IMG/VR virus record: IMGVR_UViG_3300027881_000016
Coordinates: 1-56,908 of that record
DNA length: 56,908 bases
Reading direction: 5' to 3' (one strand)
Source: a virus
Shown here: piece after piece, positions 10,501 through 18,800 of the stretch
Numbering within the stretch: the first letter of the stretch is position 1
Layout of the letters: each line of letters begins with the position of its first letter
The notes under the pieces: generated by a model
What the model was told of the DNA's origin: nothing
What the model saw: only the letters and a program-made list of their open reading frames with translations
The model's database searches: none
Position numbers and translations under genes: made by a program

Positions 10501-11043
10501 CTGTTGCGTGATTGTCTTGCGAATTGCAGTTTCCGCCACTTTCCTACCGAGGACGCCGCCTATTCCACTACCAGTCGCGGCGAGAGCGAGCGAGGGTATA
10601 GCCCCTCCGAACCTGTTAGCTAACCACCTGAAAAACCCACCAGCATCTTCGACTTCGGCGAGATCGGTCGCTCGAGAGGCGCTGTTAGCCGCGGTTGATT
10701 CATCCAAGTTACGGACAGCGCCTTGCATGCCCCATTCCTCGAGGTCGGTAGAGCCGAACTCACGGCCTGTGAGGGCCGCTAAGCCGTACGCGGACATCTG
10801 CAGCGAGTCGATGTTGGACGAGAAGCCCATGGACAGCTCGTCAGCGAAGCCGCGCTCTTTGGGCGCTACGATGGGACCACTGCCGCCAGCGGCGAACCCG
10901 GCTGTGCCCGCTGCGGCTGGAGGCTCCAAGTATTTACGGAGGCTGGGAGCGCCCGGAGGCTGCGCTGACACAGCACCACTCCCGGCTGCATGGCCGACTG
11001 TGTTCGGAGGAACCAAGTATTTAGCCAAACTCGGTGCTGGCAT
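4510..11043 (-). CDS. Giant internal/ejected virion protein with zincin motif, 2177 aa
   Basis: At 2177 residues this is by far the largest protein. The N-terminus carries two copies of a PSLxKYLxPP motif (about residues 4-13 and 33-42). Residues about 140-380 contain glycine-rich hydrophobic stretches that could insert in membrane. A metalloprotease signature HELGH occupies residues 1117-1121 (ALAHELGHQLY). The C-terminal third is helical with further hydrophobic runs, like polyvalent proteins of podoviruses that are injected with the DNA. RNA-polymerase motifs of the N4 virion polymerase were not seen. It follows three smaller internal-type virion genes, consistent with a DNA-ejection complex. 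Confidence 0.8.
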   Translation of the reverse strand: MPAPSLAKYLVPPNTVGHAAGSGAVSAQPPGAPSLRKYLEPPAAAGTAGFAAGGSGPIVAPKERGFADELSMGFSSNIDSLQMSAYGLAALTGREFGSTDLEEWGMQGAVRNLDESTAANSASRATDLAEVEDAGGFFRWLANRFGGAIPSLALAATGSGIGGVLGRKVAETAIRKTITQQITKRLTAKGFSAEASAMSAKRLLATSSGEKMLANAVIKGKTAKEITRAAFLKGGALGGSAAAAGPMTGAADLELTEAGFDSGMTSLMVGVVGGALEAIPALRLIDKLFPGVDKIVAKAFIKDFLIASGSQHLIEGGTELAQEAIQLAAMAYHDPTFDMFSAENKGRMIEAYAVGAMVGTITGGAAQVLGQKGLPSIRARLARAKAKKLTMPTWSLSSKEDGTAETKEDKYPEGFEPADNTVYEELRDRVINTVAPVVDPVVNKLRDGAQKVLDVLDSDMGGGMNSAATKLSKIIVDAHNKFVDTHKQEFARLKSFVNERSASLYAAAQNISDPVARQAFIDQGVETIRKQVQPVVDAIKDRAKQRDSNTEAEVDNMDLSGILDELTAETGTDQDDAGSARQQDPETLDVDNTFEPAPSFTLGKFQKEPELQPDGTETVVGYDTREQAEQALEQTVRPEFPAAQPETNEQGDLFFETAEDPFIINEQADGTFVIEGDMKVLGNDVQFNRALKRARASARRTKNTVANKARKTADGKIDMITLAHAGKDAGAKTTREGLLTMAAEMVLRGKMTNEESKAMIEKFDKLKEHRDPQIRLDLVAPEPEYGSYAQAKRARAMLVKEVQALLGNDNKAIWNIIGIRKTKDGKFIVGIDDKQAFYYLQRTKPNEALILFNKLRDDRRQRALANEQGNRDPDTFGPGRGDTEVVTTQVPDRSGGVGPVSQPTVLPAEDTTTRLEQTPGFEGGQRDFAGEEASFPSGDQRRTQNVKVVEETDPDRIDPKKSEPGVETEEEQRLESQSRKYKTDKEKKDAAKIHRDEREAKHSEGLKLTRKIMGRKGILSVMISDRIDPDGSTAKAVKSIVGFVQKTLGMGNPVVVIDDTGLANLIETGLVNDPIFQETLDDKNVDARNIRLNDVSYIYLSDKILGDPSLTTTALAHELGHQLYRTVWTQLTSNAKLRMYNAFRKSQGKRPLKKFPTTKPKFTFKKMTDKQLADAKKRLAKMKEKQSKLGQTNQSRALNDDINMAEVNIAENEFARREVAEDEAILKDPEFNEWMADQLAAWTVSRKGPRNQVEAFFHDVGSKIRRLYDFVAGNKRFKLNETFAEFTDALHARAANAASPNANPLVDELLQKWFTNEGMTGYTFWPDISVDNMEVPPTPRLAVQRYNKLMKQFADKYPAIAKRAKTTQIWLQKAYDLVASPATSVMRRIGETVPIANELVAIFGRGEMGVKKAASNFHQRSRRFKGQFLEVTYKKILLAIDKQVANEIKTGTKVFNTTKEEQAYIQKRTQQIKQKLVKSLRSKEGVANKDATFTKHEQAVRDLFDEMHEYAVDNGLPVRHIVNYFPKKYSRQLWVDNKQRILDHLMDPGNGQKGMTLKQARIHYDAITDPSAKDGRATVDGVRTPAFDAMNSRTQNDPFFDEFLDDNIDGIVSDYVGALVDRVEFNRVLGEDAPADVNFTQEQLIKKGLWDPKKKWNAMLAQAKKEGATDEQLKQMEAYVEVNLGTYGKGHDLASPGARKVMANMIAYQNMRVLLYTVFASLPDAGGIIVRAGVKNGAMGIAFKAMKNHIREAGKTESGLADMARALGEISSVMNDHIMTEFTDNNFMSPAMRKANDAYFKYTGLNWYTDFTRKLSLAVGIDVILHQAEMAVPGRTTEKGMFEAQAMLAELGITEAMVTEWNESGRPVYGSIGYDEKNPAHSKVAEALNQWVSESIMRPDASQRPILSSHPAMQLVYHLKTFTYSIQNTVLRRIAFNYNEANGVNETAQALVVPVVMMMALTAIGLELRELVKYFGSNRQPPTDRMDGMEYVTELWTRAGLNGVTQLAWDFEDAESKGRNAFAGASGPTFSQLAEFYSKPMTQTLPKTLPVVGQLQGGRDLVRKGISPTARKRRKAAKIREDMASGEKIPYLIMGDGIATSVTYGDKKFQKMYEGMTSPLKDGGGFMRVRPTHPLVRRDLKEDPDDLKFREKIKFSVADDIENRTITIAPNNSVAAQ

Positions 11044-11045
11044 GA

Positions 11046-12983
11046 CTAGAGTCCTTCGGCTCGCGCCATTTCTTCTATTTGTGCGTCACTCGCATTTTCG
11101 AGCCCAGGCTCGCTTCTCCGGACATTATCGTAGAACCAATCGGGACGTGCTTTCAGCGGCTCTAACGGCAGCGCATCGGCTCCGAACATCTGGATCCCCG
11201 GGGATATCTCGTCGATGTCGATGTTCTCGGTATCACGATTGAACATGTAGTCGTACGGACCGCTAGCGTTGTAGTTGTTCGAAAAGCTTGGGAACCATTC
11301 ATCATCAGTGCGGACTTCGCTATTGTACGCGGGGATGATGACGTTGAAGTCGAGGAATCGTTTAGACAACGACGCCATATCGAGAGGGTTACCGTAATCG
11401 TAGCCGGCGTTGATTGCTCTCTGTTCGGTATGAGCAAGCATTCTATAGAATGAGTTCTCTGTATGGAGGCCGCGGTCGGGGTATTCATCCGTGTTGAGGA
11501 CAGAGAAATTGCGCTCGACCTGTCTCCTCCCTTCGGCCGTCAATTTGTTGCGACCATCTTGGGAGTCCTTGTCCGGATCTCTGGCTGCCTGTATGAGTGT
11601 CTGCGAACCATCTTGGTTTTCTTGGTAGTAGTCCATCCTCGGGTTGCGGGGACTTATCTTCCCTACGAACGGACGATGTTGCCCGTTGTTTCGCATGTAA
11701 TACTCGAAATCAGCAAAAGATATGGTCTGGTCCATCATCAGCCGGTAAGCACCGTCAGCTTTCCGCTGCGATAAACGCTTGCCTTTATTGGGTCGGTTCA
11801 TCATCGTGATGTCGGCTCGTACCGCATTCGGCTCGCGACCCGTCGCGCCGACCGGGCCTTGCCTAGCCTGATCGATGACGCTGTCCACCAACACTTCGTT
11901 GTTTGGGGGGAGACCGCGATCGTCGACGCCAGCTAATCTCACCGGGCTGTACTCGATGCTCATAGCGTTAGCGAGCGTGTATCCTTCTGTCAACCTGCGT
12001 TTGGCGTTTCTGTGCTCCGTGGTCCCCGGTTGAGTTTTGGCGAATATTTCAGTTTGTGACTGGATTGTCCGTCTCACATGCGGAGCCATGCGCTTGTCGC
12101 CCCGTGCTTGGAGCTCGGGATCCAAGTCAGCACGCGCGTCGTAATAGGCGCCTACCTGCTGCTCCGGTGCCAACCTGCGCATCGGCTCGCCGGACGGGTC
12201 GTTGATATCGAAGGCCGCTGCCCACGTATTATTGAGGTCATCACGCTTGGCACGCAGGAGCTCGTTCCTGTCATACCAGCTCTTTGTCTTGTCGTTGAGC
12301 TCTCTGCTCTTCTCGGCCGGCGTGCGTGGGTCATTTGCTGCCGCTAGTTGTTTGTCACGCAACGCCATTGCGCCAGCAGGGTCTTCGTCAGCGAGCTTGT
12401 TCAGTTCGTCTGGAGTGAGCGCTGGCCCCTGCTCCTCGATGGGGAAAGGCTCCTGTTCCAGTCGTGCCTCTGGGAGAGGATCAGCTTCAAACTGCTGACT
12501 CAAACCTTCTTCTGCAGGAGGCTCTTCTCCCTCGTAGTTTTCGAGGTAACCTTGGATGTCAGCTCGCTTCTGCTCCTGTGTGAAACGCGCCATCTTGTAT
12601 TCTTTTACTACATCGAGGTCGTCGTACTCATCGAGCATTCGAGGGTCAGCGTTGTTAGCGTGAACTTCTGCTATGATTTCGTTGGCTTTCCCCGTACGTT
12701 CCCTGAGAGTAGCTACGCGATTCCGTTCTTGCTCACGGACCAGATCCTCTGCGTCGTACCGACGCTGGTTCTCAGCACGAATTTCCGCAGATATACCGCG
12801 GTCTTGCAAAACTTGGGCGTCGCGAGTGCGCTCGCGCCCACGCTGATACTCCCGCTCTAGCCTATCCTGTTCGAGGCGCTCTTCGAGCCGCTGTTCATTT
12901 CTTTTGCGGGACTGGATATTATCAATAAAGGAATATCCCTGCATGAAACCGCCCATAAAGGAGCCTGCGTTACGTGCTGGCAT
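11046..12983 (-). CDS. Internal virion protein candidate, 645 aa
   Basis: The N-terminus (GSFMGGFMQGYSF) is glycine-rich and precedes a long Arg/Glu coiled coil (about residues 26-90). The rest is charged, with many polar repeats and no signal. It lies immediately upstream of the giant gene, with a 2-base gap, and overlaps the next virion gene, which suggests a core or ejection-channel partner. Homology to a named T7 or P22 protein was not recognised. Confidence 0.7.
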   Translation of the reverse strand: MPARNAGSFMGGFMQGYSFIDNIQSRKRNEQRLEERLEQDRLEREYQRGRERTRDAQVLQDRGISAEIRAENQRRYDAEDLVREQERNRVATLRERTGKANEIIAEVHANNADPRMLDEYDDLDVVKEYKMARFTQEQKRADIQGYLENYEGEEPPAEEGLSQQFEADPLPEARLEQEPFPIEEQGPALTPDELNKLADEDPAGAMALRDKQLAAANDPRTPAEKSRELNDKTKSWYDRNELLRAKRDDLNNTWAAAFDINDPSGEPMRRLAPEQQVGAYYDARADLDPELQARGDKRMAPHVRRTIQSQTEIFAKTQPGTTEHRNAKRRLTEGYTLANAMSIEYSPVRLAGVDDRGLPPNNEVLVDSVIDQARQGPVGATGREPNAVRADITMMNRPNKGKRLSQRKADGAYRLMMDQTISFADFEYYMRNNGQHRPFVGKISPRNPRMDYYQENQDGSQTLIQAARDPDKDSQDGRNKLTAEGRRQVERNFSVLNTDEYPDRGLHTENSFYRMLAHTEQRAINAGYDYGNPLDMASLSKRFLDFNVIIPAYNSEVRTDDEWFPSFSNNYNASGPYDYMFNRDTENIDIDEISPGIQMFGADALPLEPLKARPDWFYDNVRRSEPGLENASDAQIEEMARAEGL

Positions 12984-13896
12984 TTACTTGCTCACTTAAT
13001 TCTTTCACTGCCCCCAAGGTTACACCGAGCATATCGATTACCGCTATCTTCCCTCGGTCAGCCTGGCCCACACCGAAGGTGTCATTGAACTCTTCAGCAT
13101 AGGGGCCTATATGATCTACTTTCTCGTCGCCATTGTACTTCCACTTCTCGACGCGGATGTTCTTAAGCCGGTCTAGAAGACCGCTCGTTTTGCGTTTGTC
13201 GTGTTTGATATGTTCAGACGAAGCGAACATTGCAATAAGGCCAGCTACCTGACCAACTGCTGCCATTTTATCTCCTTCGTCTGCAACACGGTCAGCTTCA
13301 GCTTGCTGGTGCCGTTGTCCCTCTGCATTCCCCAACGCCGTATAGCTAGCTTGACGGGCTTGACTGAGTTGAGACTCCAAGCCAACCGCGCCGCGCTTGG
13401 CTGTGGAAGCTTGCTGTAAGGATCCTTGACGTGTTGCATCTGACGCTTGCGCTTGCGCGAGGCTCCGCGTAAGTCCCAAGCGGCGAGTTTGTCCTCTCTT
13501 CTGGCGTTCAGTTAATTGGAGGCCCAAGCCCTGTTGTCTGCGTCCGAGAGAAGCCTCAGAGACGTCCATCCCTTCGCCAGTCTCTTTCCTTACTCTAGCA
13601 AGAGACTCGCTGAGCCCAGTTTGGTTAGCTGCGGCAAAGAGAGCTTCGCGCTGACGCTTGCCGCGCCTGCGCGCATCTTGGATCTGGTTGAAGCCACGTA
13701 TCTCGAGCTCTTCCCCGGGGGTCATTGGCTTATACTTCTCCCCGTACCTGTGCTTACCCTTGTACGAGCGCTCTTTACCGTGCAGCCCCATTCGCTGCCG
13801 TGGGTCTATCAAGCCCTGCTCAGTCGCGATTGAAAAATCAGGCGAGTACGGAACGTCGTCCGGCCTATTGAACGGGGAGAGGAATTGACTAGCCAT
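12970..13896 (-). CDS. Virion protein with C-terminal S74 (endosialidase-type) chaperone domain, 308 aa
   Basis: Residues 1-220 are Gln/Arg/Ala-rich helix. The final ~80 residues read as an intramolecular chaperone domain of the Peptidase S74 family: FASSEHIKHDK at residues 224-233, then LKNIRVEKWKYNGDE, DHIGPYAEEFND and a terminal helix. The catalytic Ser/Lys pair would be Ser226 or Ser227 with Lys231, so self-cleavage before that Ser is plausible. Such domains usually sit on tail spikes; here the protein is small and lies among internal-virion genes. Confidence 0.72.
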   Translation of the reverse strand: MASQFLSPFNRPDDVPYSPDFSIATEQGLIDPRQRMGLHGKERSYKGKHRYGEKYKPMTPGEELEIRGFNQIQDARRRGKRQREALFAAANQTGLSESLARVRKETGEGMDVSEASLGRRQQGLGLQLTERQKRGQTRRLGLTRSLAQAQASDATRQGSLQQASTAKRGAVGLESQLSQARQASYTALGNAEGQRHQQAEADRVADEGDKMAAVGQVAGLIAMFASSEHIKHDKRKTSGLLDRLKNIRVEKWKYNGDEKVDHIGPYAEEFNDTFGVGQADRGKIAVIDMLGVTLGAVKELSEQVNAST

Positions 13897-14690
13897 TAGT
13901 TACTCGGTGGGACCATGCCGCCACCGCCACCAAACGTACTAATTGCTGGGTTGTTCATCTGTTGCTGCCACGGCATCTGAAATTGGTCAGCACTAAAGCC
14001 TCCCTCGGCCGCTGGCATGGCAGGTTGTGACATGTTGCCCTGCCAACCACTAGCCACTCCAGTCAGCGATCCCAGAGCAGCCCAACGTGCGGCACTAATA
14101 TCATGATCTGCTTGTTCTGTTGCAAGCTCCGCACCATAACGAATTCGTTCGCCTGCACTTTCTTGGGCGAGCCCACGTCCTTGTGTAGAGATACCCAAGC
14201 GTGCCATAGAGAGTCGGTCTTTGAGTGCTTGGCTTTTAATCGCGGGTTCGCCGCGTTGGATTATGCCTTGGCGAGCTTTCGCTCCACGCAGCGCTTGCTC
14301 CAATGTCCCGGCTTGGTCTGCACCCCCACCCGCACCTTTTAGCCGCTGTGCAACTGCAGCACTAGCCGTGGCGCGTGTCCTACGAAGTTCAGGATTTACA
14401 TTACCCGACTCGTCTTCAAAGCGCCTCGCCAGTCCGCGGTAATCCGCCTGCTCTCTACCAAGTCGCTCGAGGGCCATTTTTGTGCGACCCATCGGAGTGT
14501 CGTGCGCTTTCGCGCGGCGCGCAGCCGCCCTCTCTTCGTTCTTCACCCCTTCGGCCCGGTACGCGGCGGCGCTACGGATGAACGGTCCAGCGCCCGCATC
14601 CCCAAAACGATCCCGAGACTGCTGTTGCTGCTCCTCCGTTAACGACGGAAACCGATTGTAGTTCTGATAGATAGTGATGGGTTCAGGCAT
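13896..14690 (-). CDS. Internal virion-type protein, Gln/Ala/Gly-rich, 264 aa
   Basis: Charged helical segments in the first two thirds (GREQADYRGLARRFEDE, SAAVAQRLKGAG) are followed by a Gly/Met/Pro/Gln-rich disordered tail ending GGGGGMVPPSN. Composition resembles the preceding genes of the ejection module. The stop and the next start share a base, and the start is coupled to an 11-residue open frame upstream. Not recognised at family level. Confidence 0.7.
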   Translation of the reverse strand: MPEPITIYQNYNRFPSLTEEQQQQSRDRFGDAGAGPFIRSAAAYRAEGVKNEERAAARRAKAHDTPMGRTKMALERLGREQADYRGLARRFEDESGNVNPELRRTRATASAAVAQRLKGAGGGADQAGTLEQALRGAKARQGIIQRGEPAIKSQALKDRLSMARLGISTQGRGLAQESAGERIRYGAELATEQADHDISAARWAALGSLTGVASGWQGNMSQPAMPAAEGGFSADQFQMPWQQQMNNPAISTFGGGGGMVPPSN

Positions 14691-14725
14691 TAGTTAGGCA
14701 CATCCCTGTGCATGTAGCTATCCAT
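14690..14725 (-). CDS. Possible 11-residue leader peptide
   Basis: ATG at 14725 has AGGA 5 bases upstream and encodes MDSYMHRDVPN, stopping as TAATG on the start of the 264-residue protein. That downstream start has no good Shine-Dalgarno of its own, so translation of this short frame may deliver ribosomes to it. The peptide sequence itself is probably unimportant. Confidence 0.35.
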   Translation of the reverse strand: MDSYMHRDVPN

Positions 14726-14758
14726 AGTGATCCTGCGATTTTACCTCAACTGCACGAT

Positions 14759-14998
14759 TTATGCAGCCTTTTCATCTTCGTCTTCCGCTTTCACTTCCTC
14801 TACTACCGGCTGCTCAACAGGCGGTTGCCCAGGAGCACACAACATCAGCTGCCCTTGTATGAGACCACGGAGGATCGACTTGCCTGAAACAACGGCTTCT
14901 AGCAAGTGATTGGGGGTCGAACTGCCCTCATCACTGAGGACTGTTAAAAGAACCTGCACTGCTTGCAGGGCTTGGTCATGATTTGGAATCGGTTGCAT
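14759..14998 (-). CDS. Small acidic protein, 79 aa
   Basis: Starts MQPIPNHDQALQAV with AAAGGA at good spacing. It has a helical first half and an acidic tail (VVEEVKAEDEDEKAA). It lies between the fibre-type and internal-virion genes. The acidic tail could make it a small chaperone or assembly factor, but no family is recognised. Confidence 0.65.
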   Translation of the reverse strand: MQPIPNHDQALQAVQVLLTVLSDEGSSTPNHLLEAVVSGKSILRGLIQGQLMLCAPGQPPVEQPVVEEVKAEDEDEKAA

Positions 14999-15046
14999 TG
15001 TTTTTTCCTTTGTTATGAACGGAGAGAGTATAGCATATTACAGCCC

Positions 15047-15826
15047 CTAGTCGTCTACAAGCAATAGCTCGAAGTCGACTACGACTTCAGCGGTGCCTAC
15101 GCCGACCTTGCCCAGAAAACCAAGATCACAAGGTCCAGCGAAAGGACCACTCGGAGAGACTGGTCTTTCCTCAGACATACCCTCCTTGACAGTTACATCG
15201 AAAACCATTCGCATGCCGTCATATGGCGCTGCCGCATCCAAGATACTAGTACGTTGGAAGAAAATAATCGTAGTAATTTTTGTGCTGTCTGAGTGTATTG
15301 TCGCCGCCAGCAAGTAAGCTGTCTTCCCGGCCGGCACTGAGTAAGCACCGATCTCGGTTTGTGCTTTTGGAAAACTTGTAACGTCAATCGTTCCCCAGTC
15401 CTCACTACCAGCAGCATTTTCAATCACGATATCTGCGGCATGACTTCCTGCCGCTACCGATGCATAGGTTCCCGAAGCTGATACCCAAGCACGGAAGAAA
15501 CGAATAAATGTTTCCGAGGTATTAGCCGAGGCAGAAGCGCCAGCCGTGGCAAGGACCGCAGTAACCAAAGCACCCGTTTCATCCAAACCCTGAATCGTGA
15601 TCTCACGCGCACCAGAACCGGCCGCGGTGTCATTTGCATTACCGGCCTTAATACGCAAAGCCGTAGCAGCCGCGGGCTGTGGCGTGCGGTAAACACCACC
15701 TAAAGACATTGGCACAAACGTCGTGCCAGCAGCGGCGTTGCGACCGAACTTATGAATTAGTGAATGGCCAGGAACATTGCCCTTCGCCACTTCAGCATAG
15801 AACTCGTTTGTAGGTTGATAACTCAT
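15047..15826 (-). CDS. Virion structural protein, fibre-associated type, 259 aa
   Basis: The opening pattern YAEVAKGNVPGHSLIHKFGRN matches a structural protein family I know from marine phages. The rest is alternating beta-type sequence rich in Ala, Thr, Gly and Ser. The stop codon of the preceding 1092-residue fibre gene overlaps its ATG, so the two are made together. Likely an adaptor or base of a tail fibre; the exact place in the virion is not shown. Confidence 0.72.
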   Translation of the reverse strand: MSYQPTNEFYAEVAKGNVPGHSLIHKFGRNAAAGTTFVPMSLGGVYRTPQPAAATALRIKAGNANDTAAGSGAREITIQGLDETGALVTAVLATAGASASANTSETFIRFFRAWVSASGTYASVAAGSHAADIVIENAAGSEDWGTIDVTSFPKAQTEIGAYSVPAGKTAYLLAATIHSDSTKITTIIFFQRTSILDAAAPYDGMRMVFDVTVKEGMSEERPVSPSGPFAGPCDLGFLGKVGVGTAEVVVDFELLLVDD

Positions 15827-18800
15827 ATGATATTCCAGTTGGATCCGTCGCTAATTACCATGACCGATGCGTACTGCATCGCTATGGTTATTGTCAGAGC
15901 GCCATCGATGGTCTCGGATCCGTTACCATCGATGATTACGTTTGCAGTAGTGCCAAGCTTCTTAATGTGGTAGATCGTATTAGCCGTGGCTGCTGTGGGC
16001 AGCGTGATCGTAACAGTGCTGCCGGCTGTGTCGTCGTCCACTAGGATAACATGGTCGTCGTCTGCCGTGAACGAGGTCCCGGTCACAGTCGTGGTGGATG
16101 CATTCAGCTTGCCAAGTACTGTGAGCGAGTCTAAAGTAATATCCGCAGTGTTCTCCCATCGCTCATCAGCAGCAACCCAATGGAGAAGTTCGTTGTCGGC
16201 GACTGATACGATATGGGTGTCGTGCTGCTCGGCTAGATTAAATGGGTTAGTCGGGCGCACATAGATCGAGCCGTTGATCGCGTGAGCATTTATGACGAAC
16301 GCAGTAGGGATAGTCTGATCCTGCGCGGTAGGCGGGACATTAGTAAGCCCGCCCGCAGTCGTCGGCGAGCAATACAAAAGCGTGCCTTCAGCCCACGTCT
16401 CGATTCCCGGTCCAGTAGTGTCAATGCCGCGAACTACACCAATGACAGTGACGTAGCCGAACTCACCGTTGGCTATGTCTTCTGTTGCTATGCCAGCATA
16501 GACGATAGCCGGAATGGTGGCGTCAGCTATGAACTTTTTAATTTCAATTTTACCAGAAGCGCCGATGGCACCAGAAGCGTACACAGTATCGCCATTTGAA
16601 ATGGCCTCGGTAGCTTTGGCGTAGGCGTTGACTTCTTGCCCCACTTGTAGAACTACCTCACCACCGAGTAACCCTATGTTCACCGTGCCGTCGTCTGGGT
16701 TCCAATGCATATTTCCTACTTCAGCACTGCCCCCGTACGCAAGGTCGAACTGGAAGTGCTCGGCTTCGACGTGACCGTCTACTAAGATGTTTCCGGCAGT
16801 CACCTCTATATCCGTGAAGCCAGAAATGTTCCAGTCGGTTGTGTTGTCTCCGACAGTATTGAAGTCGTTACCGTCGTGCCACTGGTCTACGAAGTACGTA
16901 TCGCTGCTATCGTAGAGACGGAGCTTTACACCAGTATGGAGGTTAAAGCGTTCGAGGTCGTGAATCGTCCAATCGGTTATGCCATCATGATGGATGTAAA
17001 ACTCAGTCTCCGAGACCACATACGCCCACATGTTGTAATTCTCGCTCTGGTCATAGCCCATCGACAGTCCCAGACCATCCTCAAAGAACACCCAGCCGAG
17101 CAAATCCTGAACTACAATAGACCAAGTTGGCGACGCACCATTAGCAGTTACGTAAACATTAAGGCCGGTGTGTTGAAACTGTAGGTTATCTTCGTTTGCC
17201 GCGTCCCATAGGAATAGCGACTTTCCGTCCGTGAGGTGCAGATCAGCGATGACGTCGACTTGGGCTCCATCAATGATAGTGTCATAGGATGCATCACCAA
17301 CGTAAAAGTCTTCACTCAGCGTCGAAGGCTGCGACATCCGGAGCAACGCCATGCCCCACCAACGATGCCCCTGAATAGCATAATTAGCGCCGGGGTTATT
17401 CATCTCAATCTTGAGATCTACGCTGTTACCGGTTGTGTATGTCCGCGTAGACGAGACCATGAGATTACTCTTGGTTTCGTTATCGTGTGTAGTGTAGCGG
17501 TGACCGTGCATGCGATCCCAACCAATGCGAGTCTCGCCGCCGCCGTCTATTTCTTCGACAAGACCAAAACCCGTCATCTCGCCGGTGCCAGTCATGTCGA
17601 CCTGCGCCCAACCAACAGCCACGAAGTCTGAACCGGTAGTAACAACAGTGTGGTTGACCGTATCGAGAATCTCATCAGCATCATCCGCTGCTGCGTAGGA
17701 CAATGAGGCTGATGTATTTTGTTTGGCAGTAGCTTCTGCGAAGTCACTGAGTGGCAGGGCAACCATCGTCTTATGTATTAAGTCACAGTGTGAGATAGCC
17801 GAACCGGCCTTCGCTACGAGCTTAACAGTACCGCCAGCGTAGTTGTCGAGGTAGAACGCACCGGCCTGTATTCCCAAGTCATCGGCGCTATCCGTAGTTC
17901 TGAAACAATCAATCGAGTAGACAGTAGTGCCGCCATCGATATCAATGCCCAGCTCTGTGGTGTTCGCAGTATTATACCCATCCGACTGCAGACACAGATA
18001 AATGATCCAGTCACCAGCGGCGAGTACTACAGAGACATCCGAATCTTGCCAAGTTGTTGAATGATCGATCTCTTGCAAGACAGCCGAGGAGTCTTTCACA
18101 TGGTTCGGAACGTCGGTCGTGAGATTCAGAATTAGCGCGTTCTCACGCTGGGAATCGTGGTATTCTGATCCGCTTCCACCGGGATACATATGCTGCGTAG
18201 TGATGTTTCCGCCGCCGGTGTTAGCTGTGAAATAAGTAACGTAGTTATATGGCACACCGAAGCCGGCTGGGTTCGAAGCAGTGCTTCCCGCCGCGTTGCT
18301 CCACTTCATCTCAGAACCAGTTATCGGCGTACCGCCTATGGCTGTTCTGAATCCAGCTCCGTCAACAGCAGAGGTTTTCGTTATACTGGCCCGCACCACG
18401 AGCAGATATTCGTCGCCATGAACCATACCGGATTGAGCTTGGTCCAACCCATTCGCTGTATCTACGTATGTCGCAGACTGTGTTCTTGAATCCGTAGTGC
18501 CTTCAAAGACGTAATAGTCCATTGCTGGACCAGCGACACCGGTCTGCTCAAACTGAAGCAGCTCAGCCGTAGCACTGGCCGCATTCAACCAATTGATTGA
18601 GTGCGCATTCGCAAGCTGCAAGTACTGGCTGTCCGGGTTCCACTGCAGCAACTGCGCAGTGTGTATCCAAGTGTTCGTATCCCTGAATAGCATGTCGTAC
18701 CGCGACGCCAGTGTGGTATCGAACGGGGGGAAGTTCTGCGGAACGTAATTCGACCCATCCCACACAACGCCCTGACCGCCACTGATCCCAGCGACAGATG

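Noticed and set aside
4510-11043. N4-like virion RNA polymerase
   Set aside because: The giant size suggested it, but the polymerase motifs were not seen and HELGH and membrane-like segments point to another role.
5797-11242. Long plus-strand frames opposite the giant gene (311, 374, 247, 237 and 383 codons)
   Set aside because: They mirror the codon pattern of the minus-strand gene, lack ribosome sites and have low-complexity, Arg/Leu/Ser-rich translations.
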